11,814 bases of DNA, from contig CAJTJB010000008.1 of assembly GCA_910576955.1 (NCBI GenBank), positions 37,507 through 49,320 of the forward strand. The letters run 5' to 3'. Shown here one piece after another: positions 1 through 5,844 of this stretch; the stretch's first letter is position 1; each line of letters starts with the position of its first letter. The notes beneath the pieces are model-generated. The model worked only from the letters and a program-made list of their open reading frames with translations, did not search any database and was not told where the DNA came from. The stretch comes from an uncultured Alphaproteobacteria bacterium (lineage in GTDB: Bacteria > Pseudomonadota > Alphaproteobacteria > RF32 > CAG-239). Position numbers and translations under genes: made by a program.

Positions 1-932
1 CCCTCCCCAAAGAAGAGCAAGCACAATATAAAGACATCATCCTTGCCGCATTCGACCATCGCGAACAACCAGCCGACACCCTCCTGCTCGGCAAAAAGCT
101 CGCCGCCTCGCACAGCTTTGAAAACGAGCTGAACGCCATCCTGAACTATGATTATACCAATGACACAACAGACGGCGTCATTTATGCCTCCGCGCCGCAA
201 AAAATCGCCGCGTATATCAGCGCCGCCCCGTCAATAGACCTCCATCGTTATCCCGAAAACATAAACCTGATTTGCACCAACAATAAACTCAATTTAATCT
301 TTATAGACCTCGCCAGTTTTAAATCGGTTAAATTCAAAACAGGTGCGGAGATTAAATTCAGCCACTGTAAAAATTTCTCCTCGGTTTTAGACATCTCCAC
401 ACTGCGCAAAGCCGATTTTGAATTTTCAAATCTGACCGGCGTTTCCCGTCTCATCTGCGGCAGCTGTCCGGAAATTTCTCTTCGGGGAGCAACCGGACTG
501 CCGGAAGAAATTGATTTAACAGAATGTTCCAAAGCCTCGCTGCACGACTGCGATTTAATGCCGGTCAAAAAATTGCTTTGCCCGAAAAACGGCGAGTTAA
601 ACCTCGGCTACGCGCAAAACATCCCCGCTGACACGGATTTTTCCGTCTGCAGCTTTGTTGCCTTAAATCACGGCGAGTTTCAAACCGGCGAAAAAATTGT
701 GTTTGGCAAAGGCTCGAAAGTTCATCTGGACTCTGCAAAAAATCTCCCCAAATTTATTGATGTTTCGCAATGTGATTATATTAATTTCAAGGATGCCGAT
801 TTTAATATAACCGAACACATCATATTCTCTTCGCCCCAGCAAATGTGGAAAAGCGATATTGCCCCCGAGCAGAATAACAAAATTACATTTTTAAATCCGC
901 CACCCGCTCCCACCCGTATTTACGAGAGATAG
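1..932 (+). CDS. 5'-truncated solenoid-repeat protein, unknown function
   Basis: The reading frame enters from the left edge (first full codon at 3) and runs 309 codons to a TAG stop, so the start and any signal peptide lie outside the window. I do not recognise a named family. The visible part is repetitive: four consecutive units of about 41 residues begin near window-residues 125 (FSSVLDIS), 166 (LPEEIDLTEC), 207 (IPADTDFSVC) and 248 (LPKFIDVSQC). Each has a hydrophobic-x-x-x-x-D start, a Cys or polar turn, a conserved middle strand, and in the first three a G/N-ending loop. A degenerate further unit lies upstream. This pattern suggests a leucine-rich-repeat-like or beta-solenoid fold, usually a binding surface. 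Cysteines recur at matching positions. The last ~30 residues are non-repetitive and Pro-rich (NPPPAPT). An internal ATG at 558 lies mid-repeat and is not a start. Coding is certain; function is unknown. Confidence 0.8.
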   Translation, partial: LPKEEQAQYKDIILAAFDHREQPADTLLLGKKLAASHSFENELNAILNYDYTNDTTDGVIYASAPQKIAAYISAAPSIDLHRYPENINLICTNNKLNLIFIDLASFKSVKFKTGAEIKFSHCKNFSSVLDISTLRKADFEFSNLTGVSRLICGSCPEISLRGATGLPEEIDLTECSKASLHDCDLMPVKKLLCPKNGELNLGYAQNIPADTDFSVCSFVALNHGEFQTGEKIVFGKGSKVHLDSAKNLPKFIDVSQCDYINFKDADFNITEHIIFSSPQQMWKSDIAPEQNNKITFLNPPPAPTRIYER

Positions 933-975
933 CCTCCGCAAAAAATTTAACCGCGGGATAAATCCGCCGTTCCTC

Positions 976-1003
976 TTGATATTTTATCAAAAGCTCATAT
1001 ACT
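976..1003 (+). promoter_or_regulatory. sigma70-type promoter for the coiled-coil gene
   Basis: TTGATA at 976-981 and TATACT at 998-1003 are separated by 16 nt and lie about 30 nt upstream of the start codon at 1035. The -35 box forms an inverted repeat with the spacer (TTGATA-ttt-TATCAA, 976-990), which could be an operator or chance. Nothing else in this gap looks like a gene. Confidence 0.65.
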
Positions 1004-1034
1004 CCCCTCCGTAACATAATTTTTGGAGGTTCAA

Positions 1035-1379
1035 ATGAAAAAATTGTATCTGGGCTTATTTGCCGTATTATTTGCTTTTAACGCTAACGCATTTGACATC
1101 GCCGGCGCTGCCAACAAAGTCGCCGAGGGCGCAAACAACACCGCCGCCACTGTTGAGGCAAGAAAAGCCAAAGCCGCAGAAGCTAAAGCAGCCCGCGAAA
1201 AAGCCGCTGCCGACAAAAAAGCCGAATTTGAAAAGAAATTGGCAGATAAAAAAGCCGAAGCCGCAAAAGCCCGCACTGACCGCGAAGCTGCTGCTGCCGC
1301 AAAAAAAGCCGAAAGAGAAAAAGCCGTTAATGACGCCAAAAACAGCTTAAACAACCTCAAAGGCGCATTCACAAAATAA
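1035..1379 (+). CDS. small exported Ala/Lys/Glu-rich coiled-coil protein
   Basis: Encodes 114 residues. ATG at 1035 is preferred over the in-frame TTG at 1023 because GGAGG (1025-1029) sits 5 nt before the ATG. Residues 1-19 form a classic signal peptide (two Lys, a Leu/Phe/Ala core, then NANA) with likely cleavage after Ala19, so the product is probably periplasmic or outer-membrane associated. There is no lipobox Cys. Residues ~40-105 are almost entirely Ala, Lys, Glu, Asp and Arg in an alternating pattern (KAKAAEAKAAREKAAADKK), typical of a long single alpha helix or coiled coil; there are no Cys or catalytic motifs. It could be a cell-envelope spacer or scaffold protein, but low complexity prevents family assignment. 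The gene stands alone between its own promoter and a strong terminator. Confidence 0.8.
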   Translation: MKKLYLGLFAVLFAFNANAFDIAGAANKVAEGANNTAATVEARKAKAAEAKAAREKAAADKKAEFEKKLADKKAEAAKARTDREAAAAAKKAEREKAVNDAKNSLNNLKGAFTK

Positions 1380-1396
1380 GTTAAAAAGCCAACTCC

Positions 1397-1423
1397 AAAG
1401 CCCTGCCCCCGCAGGGCTTTTTT
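1397..1423 (+). terminator. Rho-independent terminator of the coiled-coil gene
   Basis: AAAGCCCTGC (1397-1406) pairs perfectly with GCAGGGCTTT (1411-1420) around a CCCC loop; the 3' arm runs into a six-T tract (1418-1423). It starts 17 nt after the stop codon. Confidence 0.92.
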
Positions 1424-1430
1424 AATACGT

Positions 1431-1600
1431 CCTCCCCCTGCTCAATACCCACACTTCTAATCTCCCCCCAGCGAGGGGATCGCGCTTTGAATCTCCTCCC
1501 TCCTTTGGCAGTGCTCACGCTTTGAATCTCCTCACCCTTGAGGGGCTCGCGCTTTGAATCTCCTCCCCCTTGAGGGGGGAGGATGGGTGGGGGTGACAAT
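1431..1600. repeat. dispersed intergenic repeat, copy A
   Basis: Pyrimidine-rich on the left and purine-rich on the right, this stretch fills the gap between two convergent genes. It contains three tandem units of 32-35 nt sharing GCTTTGAATCTCCTC (GCTTTGA at 1484, 1519 and 1551) and ends with GGATGGGTGGGGGTGACAA. The CCTCCCCCTTGAGGGG stretch can form a hairpin. Related copies lie at 5466-5605, 8013-8261 and 11390-11728, all in the same orientation. This copy lacks the 154-nt structured module found in the last two. Confidence 0.85.
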
Positions 1601-1608
1601 CAAAACAC

Positions 1609-2262
1609 CTATTCCCTCGCGCCCAGCTCTTCGCGCAGCCGCTTAATCTCTTTCTCCAGCGCAGCAATCCGCTTATCATACGGATCAACATCTTTGGCGT
1701 TAATACCATAGGGCGTAAAGGCGCAGCTCTTGGCACTTTCGGTCTTATGCGCCGCCGTACCGACCACGGTTGCGTTTGCCGCCACATTTTTAACCACCGT
1801 TGCGTTTGCGCCCACTTTGGCATTTTTCCCGACCGTAATCGGTCCGAGGATGAGCGCCCCCGCCCCCACAATCACATTGTCTTCAAGCGTCGGGTGGCGT
1901 TTGCCGCCGTTGCCCTCAAAAGAGTTCGTTCCGCCGAGCGTCACCCCGTGATACATCGTCACGTTGTCGCCGATTTCCGAGGTTTCACCGATAACCACGC
2001 CCATACCGTGGTCAATAAAAAAGTTTTTGCCGATTTTCGCGCCGGGGTGAATTTCCACACCAGTCAAAAAACGCGCAAACTGCGAGATAAGCCGCGCCGG
2101 CAGCCGCCAGTTTTTGAGCCACAGCTTATGCGCCAAACGATAAAACAAAATCCCGTGATACCCCGAAGAACACAAAAAAGCCTCCAGCCGTCCCGATGTT
2201 GCGGGGTCTTTCGCCACCACCGTGTCAAGTTCTTCAAGAATTTGCTTGAAATTTGAATTCAT
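1609..2262 (-). CDS. cysE: serine O-acetyltransferase CysE
   Basis: Transfers acetyl from acetyl-CoA to L-serine, giving O-acetylserine for cytosolic cysteine synthesis (EC 2.3.1.30). The 217-residue form has the family layout: an alpha-helical N-terminal domain (about 1-65), then a left-handed beta-helix of hexapeptide repeats from VEIHPGAKIG (69-78) to about 170. Signature segments are IDHGMGVVIGETSEIG (83-98; catalytic Asp84/His85 by homology), VTLGG (107-111), KRHP (121-124; probable second active-site His123) and IVGAGALILG (131-140). The tail from about 196 (DKRIAALEKEIKRLREEL) looks like a coiled coil. I chose ATG 2262 because GAGGGAG lies about 11 nt upstream. An in-frame ATG at 2304 (231 residues) has no Shine-Dalgarno but sits just after the promoter, so a leaderless longer form is possible. 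No cysteine-pathway gene is adjacent. The family call is secure; the start is less so. Confidence 0.95.
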   Translation of the reverse strand: MNSNFKQILEELDTVVAKDPATSGRLEAFLCSSGYHGILFYRLAHKLWLKNWRLPARLISQFARFLTGVEIHPGAKIGKNFFIDHGMGVVIGETSEIGDNVTMYHGVTLGGTNSFEGNGGKRHPTLEDNVIVGAGALILGPITVGKNAKVGANATVVKNVAANATVVGTAAHKTESAKSCAFTPYGINAKDVDPYDKRIAALEKEIKRLREELGARE

Positions 2263-2312
2263 CTCTGTTATAACTCCCTCTTGTGTTAGGAAAAATTTAA
2301 ACATCTTCGGCT

Positions 2313-2341
2313 AATATAAACGGCACGACAGATGAAATCAA
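2313..2341 (-). promoter_or_regulatory. sigma70-type promoter for cysE
   Basis: On the minus strand, TTGATT (2341-2336) and TATATT (2318-2313) are separated by exactly 17 nt. The predicted transcript start, about 2306, is 2 nt before the upstream ATG (2304) and about 44 nt before the favoured start at 2262. Confidence 0.65.
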
Positions 2342-2361
2342 GTTAAAAAAAAGAGTATGCA

Positions 2362-3189
2362 ATGGTAGAAGTAATCATAAACGGACACGCCGGCAGGTTA
2401 GAGGGACGCTATCACAAAGCCAAACGCCCCGATGCTCCGGTCGCGCTCATTTTGCACCCCCACCCCCAATACGGCGGCACGATGAATAACAAAGTCGCTT
2501 ACGCTCTGTTCAGCTGCTTTAAGGACTTGGGCTTTTCGGTTCTGCGGTTTAACTTTCGCGGAGTCGGGCGCTCGCAGGGCACATTTGAAGACGGCCCCGG
2601 CGAGTTGTCAGACGCAACCATGGCGTTAGACTGGCTGCAGGCGAATAATCCCGATGCCCGCCAATGCTGGATAGCCGGCTATTCTTTCGGCGCGTGGATA
2701 GGGCTGCAGCTGTTAATGCGCCGTCCGGATATTAACAATTTCGTAGCCGTATCCCCGCCTGCAAATGAGAAAGACTTTAGTTTTCTCGCACCCTGCCCCA
2801 CATCGGGTTTGATTATTCAGGGCGGGCAGGACGACATCGGCGAGCCCGAGCTGGTTTCGGAACTGGCAATGCGGTTAAACACCCAACGTCACATCGATGT
2901 TGATTTTGCGATGATAGAAGACGGCGACCATATGTACAACGGACACTTGGTAGATTTGTATAAAATCGTCGGCAACTATGTGATAAGCGCGCTGTCGAAA
3001 AAAGCACCGGCTAAAAAACGCCGCGGACGCCGCAAAAAATCGGAAATTGCCGAACAGCTCCTACTAGAGGGAGGTAATCCGGATGACGATATGCTCGACG
3101 ATGAAGAGTATGAAGACGACTATGAAGACGAGGACTACGACGACGATATGCTCGACGACGAGGACGACAGCTTCGACGACGAAGACTAA
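2362..3189 (+). CDS. alpha/beta hydrolase (COG2945-like) with basic patch and acidic tail
   Basis: A 275-residue cytosolic serine hydrolase. Residues 1-210 carry the fold: oxyanion-side motif LHPHPQYGGTMNN (31-43), strand and turn RFNFRGVGRSQG (62-73), nucleophile elbow GYSFGA (Ser108), an acidic residue in QGGQDD (Asp157 or 158), and a His in EDGDHMYNGH (His190 or 195). The order matches short alpha/beta hydrolases of the dienelactone-hydrolase-like COG2945 group, whose substrate is generally unknown. Unusual here is the C-terminus: a Lys/Arg cluster (213-226, KKAPAKKRRGRRKK) followed by about 36 residues that are mostly Asp/Glu. DDDMLDDE occurs twice (241-248 and 260-267) with near-identical DNA, so the tail grew by internal duplication. 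AAGAG (2351-2355) is 6 nt before the ATG. An out-of-frame ATG at 2357 opens a 3-codon ORF overlapping this start, probably by chance. Confidence 0.9.
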   Translation: MVEVIINGHAGRLEGRYHKAKRPDAPVALILHPHPQYGGTMNNKVAYALFSCFKDLGFSVLRFNFRGVGRSQGTFEDGPGELSDATMALDWLQANNPDARQCWIAGYSFGAWIGLQLLMRRPDINNFVAVSPPANEKDFSFLAPCPTSGLIIQGGQDDIGEPELVSELAMRLNTQRHIDVDFAMIEDGDHMYNGHLVDLYKIVGNYVISALSKKAPAKKRRGRRKKSEIAEQLLLEGGNPDDDMLDDEEYEDDYEDEDYDDDMLDDEDDSFDDED

Positions 3190-3221
3190 CCCACAACTTC
3201 GCAAAAAGTGACTAATACCGC

Positions 3222-3250
3222 AAACACCCGCCGCAAAACGGGTGTTTTTT
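3222..3250 (+). terminator. Rho-independent terminator of the hydrolase gene
   Basis: AAACACCCG (3222-3230) pairs with CGGGTGTTT (3239-3247) around an 8-nt loop, followed by a T-run to 3250. It lies 33 nt beyond the stop codon. Confidence 0.9.
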
Positions 3251-3271
3251 ATGCAACATTCCCCTAACCTT

Positions 3272-3300
3272 TTGACATTTCTGACAGAGTGTGTTATCAA
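3272..3300 (+). promoter_or_regulatory. probable promoter upstream of the lysozyme-like gene
   Basis: A perfect TTGACA (3272-3277) is followed after 17 nt by TATCAA (3295-3300). A transcript starting near 3306 would meet hairpin-plus-T-run structures at 3336 and 3377 before the gene at 3424. The promoter may therefore serve a short RNA or an attenuated leader. The -10 box is imperfect. Confidence 0.45.
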
Positions 3301-3335
3301 ACTTTTCATAGTTGCAAACTGTGTCATTATACAAG

Positions 3336-3359
3336 GCCTCCCGAAACGGAGGCTTTTTT
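3336..3359 (+). terminator. hairpin terminator within the leader of the lysozyme-like gene
   Basis: GCCTCC (3336-3341) pairs with GGAGGC (3348-3353), with a small inner GC pairing possible, and is followed by six Ts (3354-3359). No ORF lies between it and the preceding terminator. Confidence 0.7.
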
Positions 3360-3376
3360 CATTCATAACTAAACCG

Positions 3377-3407
3377 GAGCTGCACGCTGTTGTGCGGCTC
3401 TTTTTTT
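3377..3407 (+). terminator. second hairpin terminator just before the lysozyme-like gene
   Basis: GAGCTGCAC (3377-3385) pairs with GTGCGGCTC (3392-3400), nine pairs including one G-T, and is followed by seven Ts. It ends only 16 nt before the start codon. A transcript from 3306 must pass both hairpins, which suggests attenuation or stacked end-of-transcript signals. Confidence 0.7.
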
Positions 3408-3423
3408 ATTTAGAAAGGATAAT

Positions 3424-4533
3424 ATGATGACTGATACTTTTGACGGTGTTGAAGAATACAGACGCCTTTTCCGCGAGGGTCACGACAAAACCGAGGATAA
3501 ACGGAAGATGCGTGAACTGATGGCTAAATACGGCGAAACCGAGTTAGATATTGAAAACCATGCAACGCCTGTTGACTATATGAACTTTTTGATGGCAGGC
3601 GGACGCGATGTGTTGGAAATGGTGCAAAGAGAAAACGCACAAAATCAACAACCGGATTATAATCCATACTCCACAAACAGCAATTCCGAAGAAATAATTG
3701 AGGAAGAAGAGGAGGAAGAAATAGAGGAAGATAAAATAAATATGGATGTTTTTCATAGTAATATCACTTCCACCAATAAAAACCCGACATCCCAGAATGC
3801 CGAAAGAATGGTAAAAAACGATACCTTACACATCCGGCAAACAATGGGAGACCAACTTTCCTCCGCTAATCAGTACCCTAAAAACACCTATCAATTAGGA
3901 ACACTAAGTGCTGAACATGAATCCCGCGGCAATCCCGCTGCTATCGGAGACGATAACGCTGGTGGATATAGCTATGGAAAATATCAAATTGCCAGTGGGG
4001 TAGGTACAATGAACAAATATATAAATTATTTGCAAAAAATTACTGAATATAAACATTTTGCACAAAAATTAAATAATGCCGGTGGTGGAAAAGGAGCAAA
4101 AGCAGGAACTGAATTATTTAAAAACACTTGGATAACTTTATCCAAAAATCCTGCTTTTAATCAATCGCAAAAACAATTTATTATTGAAACGCATTTAACT
4201 CCATTATTAAATTCAGTTAAAGAAAAAAATATACTGGATATTAACAGCAGACATCCTGTCATAAAAGATGTTTTATATTCAATAAGTGTCCAACATCAAG
4301 GGGCTGCAATTATAGTCAACCGAGCAATGAACAGTTTAAAACAAAAATACAAAACTCATATTGATGATGCAGAACTGATAAAAGAATTATATAACCAACG
4401 AACTTTATATGTTAAATCTTTGCCTGAAAGTCAAAAAAAAGGAGATGGGAAAATTACCAAACGCGAAAAAGAAAATATTTTGAAAAAACGCTATCCGGCT
4501 GAAATGCTAAAAGCGTTAAATTTTCTAAAATAG
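3424..4533 (+). CDS. lysozyme-like (VgrG-associated/phage-type) protein with separate N-terminal module
   Basis: A 369-residue protein. Residues 1-85 form a charged N-terminal module (YRRLFREGHDKTEDKRK, then TPVDYMNFL and DVLEMVQRENAQN), joined by a Glu-rich linker (89-103) to a C-terminal part from about 155. The C-terminal part contains LSAEHESRGNPAAIG (161-175) and GGYSYGKYQIASGVGTM (180-196). This E-S-x-G-N-P...SYGxYQI pattern is one I associate with lysozyme-fold muramidase or transglycosylase domains in VgrG-related and phage tail proteins; Glu164 or Glu166 is the likely acid catalyst. There is no signal peptide, so delivery would need a secretion or injection system, or a phage-type holin route. 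The DNA of the C-terminal half is visibly more AT-rich than the N-terminal half, suggesting a chimaeric origin. A decayed paralogue of the N-terminal module lies at 5117-5462. AAGGA (3415-3419) is 4 nt from ATG 3424 and 7 nt from ATG 3427; either may be used. Confidence 0.75.
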   Translation: MMTDTFDGVEEYRRLFREGHDKTEDKRKMRELMAKYGETELDIENHATPVDYMNFLMAGGRDVLEMVQRENAQNQQPDYNPYSTNSNSEEIIEEEEEEEIEEDKINMDVFHSNITSTNKNPTSQNAERMVKNDTLHIRQTMGDQLSSANQYPKNTYQLGTLSAEHESRGNPAAIGDDNAGGYSYGKYQIASGVGTMNKYINYLQKITEYKHFAQKLNNAGGGKGAKAGTELFKNTWITLSKNPAFNQSQKQFIIETHLTPLLNSVKEKNILDINSRHPVIKDVLYSISVQHQGAAIIVNRAMNSLKQKYKTHIDDAELIKELYNQRTLYVKSLPESQKKGDGKITKREKENILKKRYPAEMLKALNFLK

Positions 4534-4549
4534 ATACCCGAATAACAAC

Positions 4550-4578
4550 AAGACGGCTTTAATTTTAAAAGCCGTCTT
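4550..4578. terminator. bidirectional hairpin between convergent genes
   Basis: AAGACGGCTTT (4550-4560) and AAAGCCGTCTT (4568-4578) form a perfect 11-bp stem with a 7-nt loop. It sits between the plus gene ending at 4533 and the minus gene whose stop codon (4579-4577) overlaps the stem. Neither side has a long T-tract, so strength is uncertain. Confidence 0.7.
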
Positions 4579-5026
4579 ACCTTATTTCTAACAAATCAGT
4601 CAAAACTTTCATAATCTGTGCTGTGATACTTTTCTCTAACATCAATTTATCAAGCGATGTATCTTCTCTATAATATTGATGACACCATTCCTCACTGTCG
4701 TTTTTTTTGCAAAACAGAACCGTTTTATATAGCATAAACGCATTGTTTTCCAAGCCGTCCAACGCTTTATTAAAATTCTCCAGTTTCTTCTCCCGAATCA
4801 TAGTTGCTGCAATTTTTATTATTTCGCTTTTCAGACATTTTCTTAACAGCCTTTCCCTTTCGACATCTGTAACATTGCCTGACAATACGCCATTATTCTC
4901 AACCTGTGGTATTTTTTTATCACACATATCATATATTTGCTCTGCTTTCTGTCCATTCAAAACATCTCCCGCCTCAGCCGTTAAAGCTAACAAACACCCA
5001 AACAAAACAAGAAAAAACTTTTTCAT
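4577..5026 (-). CDS. small exported four-cysteine protein, unknown function
   Basis: A 149-residue protein with a clear signal peptide (MKKFFLVLFGCLLALTAEA) and likely cleavage after Ala19. Cys11 lies inside the hydrophobic core in a poor lipobox context, so a soluble periplasmic product is more likely than a lipoprotein. The mature part is helical and charged with four cysteines (35, 64, 106, 115), enough for two disulfides. I do not recognise the family. Size, export and cysteines loosely recall small periplasmic inhibitor proteins, but no diagnostic motif supports that. AAGGAGG lies 4 nt before ATG 5026, and a strong promoter lies at 5051-5079. It is convergent with the lysozyme-like gene, 43 nt away. 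A protective partner for that enzyme is conceivable, though such partners are usually co-oriented. Coding is firm; function unknown. Confidence 0.8.
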   Translation of the reverse strand: MKKFFLVLFGCLLALTAEAGDVLNGQKAEQIYDMCDKKIPQVENNGVLSGNVTDVERERLLRKCLKSEIIKIAATMIREKKLENFNKALDGLENNAFMLYKTVLFCKKNDSEEWCHQYYREDTSLDKLMLEKSITAQIMKVLTDLLEIR

Positions 5027-5050
5027 ATTTCCTCCTTACAATATGATGCA

Positions 5051-5079
5051 AATTTATTCTGTTTTTCTGATATTGTCAA
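5051..5079 (-). promoter_or_regulatory. sigma70-type promoter of the exported four-cysteine gene
   Basis: On the minus strand, a perfect TTGACA (5079-5074) and TAAATT (5056-5051) are separated by 17 nt. The predicted start is about 18 nt upstream of the ATG and leaves the AAGGAGG Shine-Dalgarno intact. Confidence 0.75.
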
Positions 5080-5116
5080 TCTAAAAACCGCTTGAAAAAA
5101 TAACCAAGCCAACGCC

Positions 5117-5462
5117 TATGGCAGGCATCATTTCTCGGATGTCTTATTGATACGGCGAAACTTTGCAAGATATTGAAAATAACTCAACACCTGTTGACTA
5201 TTATAAATTTCTATTAGTCGGCGGATGAGATGTGTTGGAGATGGTACAGATGGAAAACGCTCAAAATCGGCAATCGTATGATAATCCATACTCCACATAC
5301 AACAACCGCAAAGAGATTATTGAGAAAGAAGAAATTGAAGAAGATGTTGCTGATTTTAATTTATGGGAATATCTTGACGTAACTTTCCGCCTGTTTCTAT
5401 GTGCGATCCCTTTCGTTTATAATACATATTTGATAATAAAAAGAAAAGACAAAAAAAGCTCA
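5117..5462 (+). pseudogene. decayed paralogue of the N-terminal module of the lysozyme-like gene
   Basis: Reading from about 5150, the translation YGETLQDIENNSTPVDYYKFL, then GG-stop-DVLEMVQMENAQN and NPYST, matches residues 36-84 of the protein encoded at 3424. An in-frame TGA at 5226-5228 stands where the intact copy has Arg61 (CGC), and a second TGA lies just before the YGE codons. Further upstream only fragments such as RLWQ (intact RLFR) survive, apparently in another frame. After the module comes a shorter Glu-rich linker (EIIEKEEIEED). The continuation then differs: NLWEYLDVTFRLFLCAIPFVYNTYLIIKRK, here a likely membrane segment followed by Lys/Arg. The frame then runs into repeat copy B, so the 3' end is lost or was replaced. 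An ORF starting at 5232 is this remnant plus translated repeat, not an intact gene. Confidence 0.8.
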
Positions 5463-5465
5463 TTT

Positions 5466-5605
5466 CCTCCCCATCCCCTATTCCCTTCCTCCGCGGGAAG
5501 GGGAAACCCTTGCGGCACACACATCCTCCCCCCTTGGCGGGGAACACACACTTTAAATCTCCTCCCCCTTGGCGGGGGAGGTAAGGGAGAGGGGGACAAC
5601 ATAAA
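5466..5605. repeat. dispersed intergenic repeat, copy B
   Basis: Contains the hairpin CCCTTCC-tccgcg-GGAAGGG, two CTCCCCCTTGGCGGGG-type stretches, TTTAAATCTCCTCCCCC, and the purine-rich end GGGGGACAACATAAA. It matches copies C and D at its left part and copy A in its middle, but lacks the 154-nt structured module. It immediately follows, and probably truncated, the pseudogene. Confidence 0.85.
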
Positions 5606-5672
5606 ACTACAAAAAGAAAGTACGCTCGTTAAAAATCATCCTCTCAACCCGCCGCAGCTAAAGTTATGCAAA

Positions 5673-5844
5673 TGCCGACGTGAAATGAGGGCGTTTTAGC
5701 ATGCCCCCATTTAAAACCAAAAGCCGCAGGCTTTGCCTCGGGTGGGATAAAATGTCCTGCTTGAAACGCCGCCACGAGCGCGGTGTACACAATTAGTACA
5801 TAAGCGAGTGCCGACGTGAAATGAGGGCGTTTTAGCACGCCCCC
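5673..5844. repeat. 36-nt direct repeats bounding a 172-nt element at the uvrB stop
   Basis: TGCCGACGTGAAATGAGGGC... occurs at 5673-5708 and again at 5809-5844 with one difference in 36 nt (T5702 versus C5838). The second copy ends on the first base of the uvrB stop codon. Between them are GTAC-containing inverted sequences around 5784-5800. ORFs here have repeat-like composition and no start signals, so I call no gene. Confidence 0.8.

Noticed and set aside
1031..1372. Long ORFs on the opposite strand and in another frame across the Ala/Lys-rich gene.
   Set aside because: Low-complexity GCC/AAA codons keep other frames open. Signal peptide, Shine-Dalgarno, promoter and terminator all support the plus-strand frame at 1035.
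5150..5230. In-frame TGA codons in the 5117-5462 reading frame, and no TGA stop among the genes called here, could suggest TGA read as tryptophan.
   Set aside because: All tryptophans in the intact genes (uvrB, cysE, hydrolase, DUF1015, glycosyltransferase) are TGG, and the TGA sites replace Arg or Lys of the paralogue. Nonsense mutation in a pseudogene is simpler.
5356..5602. ORFs on both strands with PLPAEEGNRGWG- or PPPRGRRF-like translations; also at 1381-1599, 7770-8237 and 11361-11805.
   Set aside because: They are translations of the dispersed palindromic repeat in several frames and have no credible starts.
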